From Rhodobacter capsulatus (GTDB taxonomy: Bacteria; Pseudomonadota; Alphaproteobacteria; Rhodobacterales; Rhodobacteraceae), in contig NZ_QKZO01000001.1 in assembly GCF_003254295.1 (NCBI RefSeq), forward strand, positions 1 to 64,000: a DNA stretch of 64,000 nt, given 5' to 3'. A program made the position numbers and the translations under genes. This document shows, piece after piece, positions 60,561-64,000 of this stretch (positions are counted from its first letter, which is position 1; every line of letters starts with the position of its first letter). The notes beneath the pieces were generated by a model. The model did not search any database. It was not told the origin of the DNA and worked only from the letters and a program-made list of their open reading frames with translations.

Positions 60561-62399
60561 ATGAACCGCCGCTTTCGCGCCCCCGTTTCCGCCCCCCTGT
60601 TCGATGCCGCGCCCGCGCAGGGAGGCTCTGGCGAGTTCGGCGCCCTGCCCGACTGGGACCTGAGCGATCTTTACACCGCCCCCGACGCGCCCGAATTCCT
60701 GCATGACATGGCCTGGCTTGAAGCCGAATGCGCCTCCTTCGCCAAGGCTTACGAGGGGCAGCTGGCGACGCTTGACGCCGCGGGCATGGCGGACTGCATC
60801 GCGCGCCACGAGGCGATCGAGACCGTGGCCGGGCGGATCATGTCCTATGCGGGGCTGCGCTATTATCAGAACACCACCGATGCCGAGCGCGCCAAGTTCA
60901 TGTCGGATGCGGGCGACAGGATCACCGCCTTCACCACGCCTTTGGTGTTCTTCAGCCTGGAATTCAACCGCATCGAGGATGCGCGCTATGAAGCGGTCTT
61001 TGCCGATCCGCTTGTCGCACGCTTCAAGCCGGTCTTTGACCGGATGCGGGCGATGAAACCCTATCAGCTTTCGGACGAGCTGGAAAAGTTCCTGCACGAT
61101 CAATCCGTTGTGGGGGCTGCGGCATGGAATCGCCTGTTTGACGAAACCACCGCGGCGCTGGAATTCACCGTGGATGGCGAGACCCTCAGCCTGGAAGCCA
61201 CGACGACGCTGATGAGCGATCACGACCGGGCCAAGCGCGAGGCGGCGGCGCGCGAGCTGGCGCGCGTCTTCGGGCAGAACGTCAAGCTTTTCGCCCGGGT
61301 GCACAACACGCTTGCGAAAGAAAAGGAAATCGAGGACCGCTGGCGGAAGATGCCCTCGCCGCAGCTGGGCCGCCACCTGTCGAACCATGTCGAGCCCGAG
61401 GTGGTCGAAGCCCTGCGCAATGCGGTCGTGGCCGCCTATCCGCGGCTGTCGCATCGCTATTATGCGCTGAAAGCGAAATGGCTGGGGCTTGAAAAGCTGC
61501 AGGTCTGGGACCGCAACGCGCCGCTGCCCAGCGAAACCCCGCGCAAGATCCTGTGGGACGAGGCGAAGGCCACGGTTCTGGGCGCTTACGGCGCGTTTTC
61601 GCCCCGCATGGCCGAGATTGCCCAGCCCTTCTTTGACAAAGGCTGGATCGACGCCGGGGTGAAACCGGGCAAGGCGCCGGGGGCTTTCGCCCATCCGACG
61701 GTGACCACCGTGCACCCCTATGTGATGCTGAACTATCTTGGCAAACCGCGCGACGTGATGACGCTCGCGCATGAACTTGGCCATGGCGTGCATCAGGTGC
61801 TGGCCGCGAAACAGGGGCCGATGCTGTCGGACACGCCGCTGACGCTGGCGGAAACCGCAAGCGTTTTTGGCGAGATGCTGACCTTCCGCGCGCTCCTTGA
61901 TGCTGCGAAAACCCCCGCGGAACGCAAGCAGCTGCTGGCGGGCAAGGTCGAGGACATGATCAACACCGTCGTGCGGCAGATCGCGTTTTACGATTTCGAA
62001 TGCAAGCTGCATGCGGCCCGCGCGCAGGGGGAACTGACGCCCGAGGCGATCAACGCGCTCTGGATGTCGGTGCAGGCGGAAAGCCTCGGCCCGGCATTTG
62101 ACTTCATGCCGGGCTACGAGACCTTCTGGACCTATATCCCGCATTTCGTGCATTCGCCCTTCTACGTCTATGCCTATGCTTTCGGCGACGGGCTGGTGAA
62201 TGCGCTTTACGCCACCTATGCGGCGGGTCTGCCGGACTTCCAGACGAAATATTTCGAGATGCTGGAGGCGGGCGGCTCGAAGCACCACAAGGATCTTCTG
62301 GCGCCCTTTGGTCTGGATGCCTCGGATCCGGCCTTCTGGGACAAGGGTCTGTCGATGATCGCCGGGCTGATCGACGAGCTGGAGGCGATGGAGGCCTGA
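60561..62399 (+). CDS. M3 family oligoendopeptidase (PepF-like)
   Basis: This 612-residue zinc oligopeptidase cleaves short peptides in the cytoplasm. The HEXXH motif is H404-E405-L-G-H408 (TLAHELGHGVHQVLAAKQGP) with the downstream Glu in ETASVFGEML. The N-terminal helical part (WDLSDLYTAPDAPEFLHDMA) is standard for PepF/clade B. It is divergent from the Anbu operon and followed 64 bp later by an M19 dipeptidase gene, so peptide turnover is a shared theme. Confidence 0.93.
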   Translation: MNRRFRAPVSAPLFDAAPAQGGSGEFGALPDWDLSDLYTAPDAPEFLHDMAWLEAECASFAKAYEGQLATLDAAGMADCIARHEAIETVAGRIMSYAGLRYYQNTTDAERAKFMSDAGDRITAFTTPLVFFSLEFNRIEDARYEAVFADPLVARFKPVFDRMRAMKPYQLSDELEKFLHDQSVVGAAAWNRLFDETTAALEFTVDGETLSLEATTTLMSDHDRAKREAAARELARVFGQNVKLFARVHNTLAKEKEIEDRWRKMPSPQLGRHLSNHVEPEVVEALRNAVVAAYPRLSHRYYALKAKWLGLEKLQVWDRNAPLPSETPRKILWDEAKATVLGAYGAFSPRMAEIAQPFFDKGWIDAGVKPGKAPGAFAHPTVTTVHPYVMLNYLGKPRDVMTLAHELGHGVHQVLAAKQGPMLSDTPLTLAETASVFGEMLTFRALLDAAKTPAERKQLLAGKVEDMINTVVRQIAFYDFECKLHAARAQGELTPEAINALWMSVQAESLGPAFDFMPGYETFWTYIPHFVHSPFYVYAYAFGDGLVNALYATYAAGLPDFQTKYFEMLEAGGSKHHKDLLAPFGLDASDPAFWDKGLSMIAGLIDELEAMEA

Positions 62400-62463
62400 C
62401 GCTACCTTGGCGCTTTGCGCCTGCCCCCGGCCCTGCTAGCCTTTCCGAAACGGAGGGGGGCGC

Positions 62464-63639
62464 ATGGGCTGGGGAAAACGCATCGGATGGGGCCTCGGCG
62501 GGGCCGTGATCCTGGCGGCGGGGGCGTTCTTCGCCCTTGCCCCCGGCATAGTCGAGCGGGGCCAGAACAAGGTCGTGCCGCATGATCCCTGGCCGGTCTC
62601 GGCGCGGGCGGCGGCGCTGCACAAGACGCTCGTCATCGGCGACTGGCATTCGGATGCGCTCTTGTGGGACCGGGATCTGCTGACGCGCTCGGATCGCGGC
62701 CATGTCGATCTGCCGCGGCTGCGGGCGGGCAATGTGGCGGTGCAGGTCTTCACCACGGTGACGAAAACACCGGCCGGGATGAATTACGACCATAACGACG
62801 CCGGGGCGCGGGACAACATCACGCTTCTGGTGATCGGCCAGCTGCGCCCGCTGAAGACCTGGTTCAGCCTGAGCGAACGCGCGCTCGATCAGGCGGCGCG
62901 ACTGACGGCGATGGCCGACAAGGCGCCCGATCAGCTGGTGGTGGTGCGCAAGCGGGCCGATCTCGACCGGGTGCTGGCGGCGCGGGCGCAGGGCGCGCAA
63001 ACCGTGGCCGGGATTCTGGGCGCCGAGGGCGGCCATGTGCTGGAAGGCCGGATCGAAAATCTGGATCGGCTTCACGACGCCGGGTTCCGGCTGATCGGGC
63101 TGACGCATTTCTTCGACAACGAACTGGGCGGCTCGCTGCATGGCGAGGACGACACCGGGCTGACGCCTTTCGGGCGGCAGGTGGTCGAGGCGATGGTGCA
63201 AAGGCAGATGGTGATCGACCTTGCCCATGCCTCGGAACCGATGGCGCGGGAGGTGCTGGCGATGCCGGGCACGCGCCCGATTGTCAGCCACGGCGGCATT
63301 CATGGCCTCTGCCCGGTGAAGCGCAATTTCCCCGATGCGCTGATGCGGGAGATTGCGGCAAAAGGCGGTCTGATCGGGATCGGCGCCTGGGCCGAGGTGA
63401 CCTGCGACGCGACGCCCGCGGGCGTGGCCCGCTCGATCGTGGCCGCAGTGGCCCTGGTGGGCGAAGATCACGTTGCGCTCGGCTCGGATTTCGATGGCGC
63501 GGTCGAAACGCAGATCGATGCTTCGGAACTGGCGGCGCTGACCCAGGCGTTGCTTGACGCAGGGCTGAGCGAGACGGTGATCGCCAAGGTCATGGGCGGC
63601 AACATGATGCGCTATCTGCGCGAGACCCTGCCGCAGTAG
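62464..63639 (+). CDS. Membrane-anchored M19 (renal-type) dipeptidase
   Basis: This 391-residue zinc dipeptidase cleaves dipeptides. It has an N-terminal membrane helix (about residues 8-28) with no clear cleavage site, so the enzyme is probably periplasmic and anchored. Metal ligands lie in GDWHSDALL (H62, D64), a Glu region (GILGAEGGHVLEG), DLAHAS and VSHGGIHGLCPVKRN. GSDFDGAVETQID closes the site. ATG 62464 follows GGAGGGGGGC. It is the second peptide-degrading gene in a row. Confidence 0.9.
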   Translation: MGWGKRIGWGLGGAVILAAGAFFALAPGIVERGQNKVVPHDPWPVSARAAALHKTLVIGDWHSDALLWDRDLLTRSDRGHVDLPRLRAGNVAVQVFTTVTKTPAGMNYDHNDAGARDNITLLVIGQLRPLKTWFSLSERALDQAARLTAMADKAPDQLVVVRKRADLDRVLAARAQGAQTVAGILGAEGGHVLEGRIENLDRLHDAGFRLIGLTHFFDNELGGSLHGEDDTGLTPFGRQVVEAMVQRQMVIDLAHASEPMAREVLAMPGTRPIVSHGGIHGLCPVKRNFPDALMREIAAKGGLIGIGAWAEVTCDATPAGVARSIVAAVALVGEDHVALGSDFDGAVETQIDASELAALTQALLDAGLSETVIAKVMGGNMMRYLRETLPQ

Positions 63640-63678
63640 GTGGACCAGGATTTCGCCTCGCTTGCGCGAGGCGACCCG

Positions 63679-63838
63679 CCGGGGGCTTCGCCCCCGGACC
63701 CCCAAGAGGCGTATTTTGCCAAGGAAAACCCCTTCCGTCACCGCCCCGCAATGCGTCGGCGGCCCAGCACCCTGCTTTTCCTTGGCAAAATACGCCGGGG
63801 GGTGCGGGGGGCGGAGCCCCCCGCGGGTCGCCCCGGCT
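63679..63838. repeat. Long intergenic hairpin repeat, copy 6
   Basis: CCGGGGGCTTCGCCCCCGG is followed by AAGAGGCGTATTTTGCCAAGG and AAAA, a 50-nt centre, and the inverse TTTTCCTTGGCAAAATACGCC. GGGGGGCGGAGCCCCCC closes it. It uses the CGTATTT core like copy 3. It lies between convergent genes, and a small GCCCCGGCTTGCCGGGGC hairpin follows near 63830. Confidence 0.85.
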
Positions 63839-63858
63839 TGCCGGGGCGAAATCCCCGC

Positions 63859-64000
63859 TTACCCCCAGAGGCTTTCGACCTCGAACCGGGTCAGGCGTGG
63901 ATGCGCGGGCGGGCCGAAGGACGCAAGGCTGGCGAATTGCGGAAATTGCGCGTCGAAAAGCGACAGCATCCGCGGATCGATCATCCGCTCCACGCCCTCG
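63859..64000 (-). CDS. Partial hypothetical protein (C-terminal end)
   Basis: The minus strand is open from the window edge to TAA at 63861-63859 and gives the last 46 residues of a protein: EGVERMIDPRMLSLFDAQFPQ, then SFGPPAHPRLTRFEVESLWG. Codon use is typical of the host. The start and most of the gene lie beyond the window, so I cannot assign a family. It is convergent with the dipeptidase gene. Confidence 0.7.
   Translation of the reverse strand, partial: EGVERMIDPRMLSLFDAQFPQFASLASFGPPAHPRLTRFEVESLWG

Noticed and set aside
1-64000. CRISPR arrays, insertion-sequence transposases, rRNA operons, replication origins
   Set aside because: No regularly spaced direct repeats with unique spacers, no DDE or HUH transposase motif, no rRNA sequence and no DnaA-box cluster were seen. 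The repeats present are dispersed hairpins.

Overview
The window is chromosomal DNA from a high-GC photosynthetic alphaproteobacterium, very probably Rhodobacter capsulatus. The evidence is a petP-petR-petABC locus, a 191-residue Rieske protein with ligands starting at Cys133, a 437-residue cytochrome b, a cytochrome c1 with mature Cys34/Cys37, and a 112-residue 7Fe ferredoxin. Species assignment rests on recalled features of these proteins, not on a search.

Layout. 1-1281: the end of a possible integrated element (a phage-like gene fragment and a gene-poor stretch with a threefold 11-mer) that stops at the 3' end of tRNA-Phe. 1700-3051: a sulfate-type binding protein behind a palindrome and a well-formed 46-codon leader ORF. 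3251-8465: an RND efflux operon with two adaptor genes. 8521-15413: a Pro-rich tail-anchored protein, rpmG, RNase P RNA, an amidase/excalibur-lipoprotein pair, gatCA, a metal hydrolase and the SRP RNA. 15459-22918: a sulfotransferase-like gene, dnaX-ybaB-recR-TfoX, a GST, queG and a DMT transporter. 23014-28733: a small repeated protein, ilvE, and petP-petR-petABC (regulators followed by the cytochrome bc1 complex). 29599-38638: a TerB-like protein, then an amino-acid-type ABC transporter followed by two glutamine-synthetase-like ligases, a class I amidotransferase and an FAD oxidase. That gene set fits uptake and gamma-glutamylation catabolism of polyamines. 38731-49494: a DegT aminotransferase, a CoA-binding protein, rlmB, tRNA-Tyr, a glycosyltransferase-like protein, metY, a 1023-residue membrane protein resembling GspL plus GspC, and a CPA2 antiporter. 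49579-56204: carD with an 8-codon leader ORF, fdxA, an S4 protein, a SUV3-like helicase, a TPR protein, an SCP2 protein and a lipase-like hydrolase. 56425-60358: an Anbu proteasome-homologue cluster (permuted ATP-grasp, alpha-E, transglutaminase, Anbu). 60561-64000: an M3 oligopeptidase, an M19 dipeptidase and a partial gene.

Two dispersed repeat families fill intergenic spaces. One is a set of long hairpins with a G-rich inner arm and a GATATTTG or CGTATTTG core (six copies). The other is a roughly 200-bp element with three hairpins, present in four copies. Its stems show compensatory base changes while reading frames through it break, so it looks like selected nucleic-acid structure rather than protein. 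This element, and the leader ORFs upstream of carD and the sulfate-binding gene, are the most likely undescribed features here.
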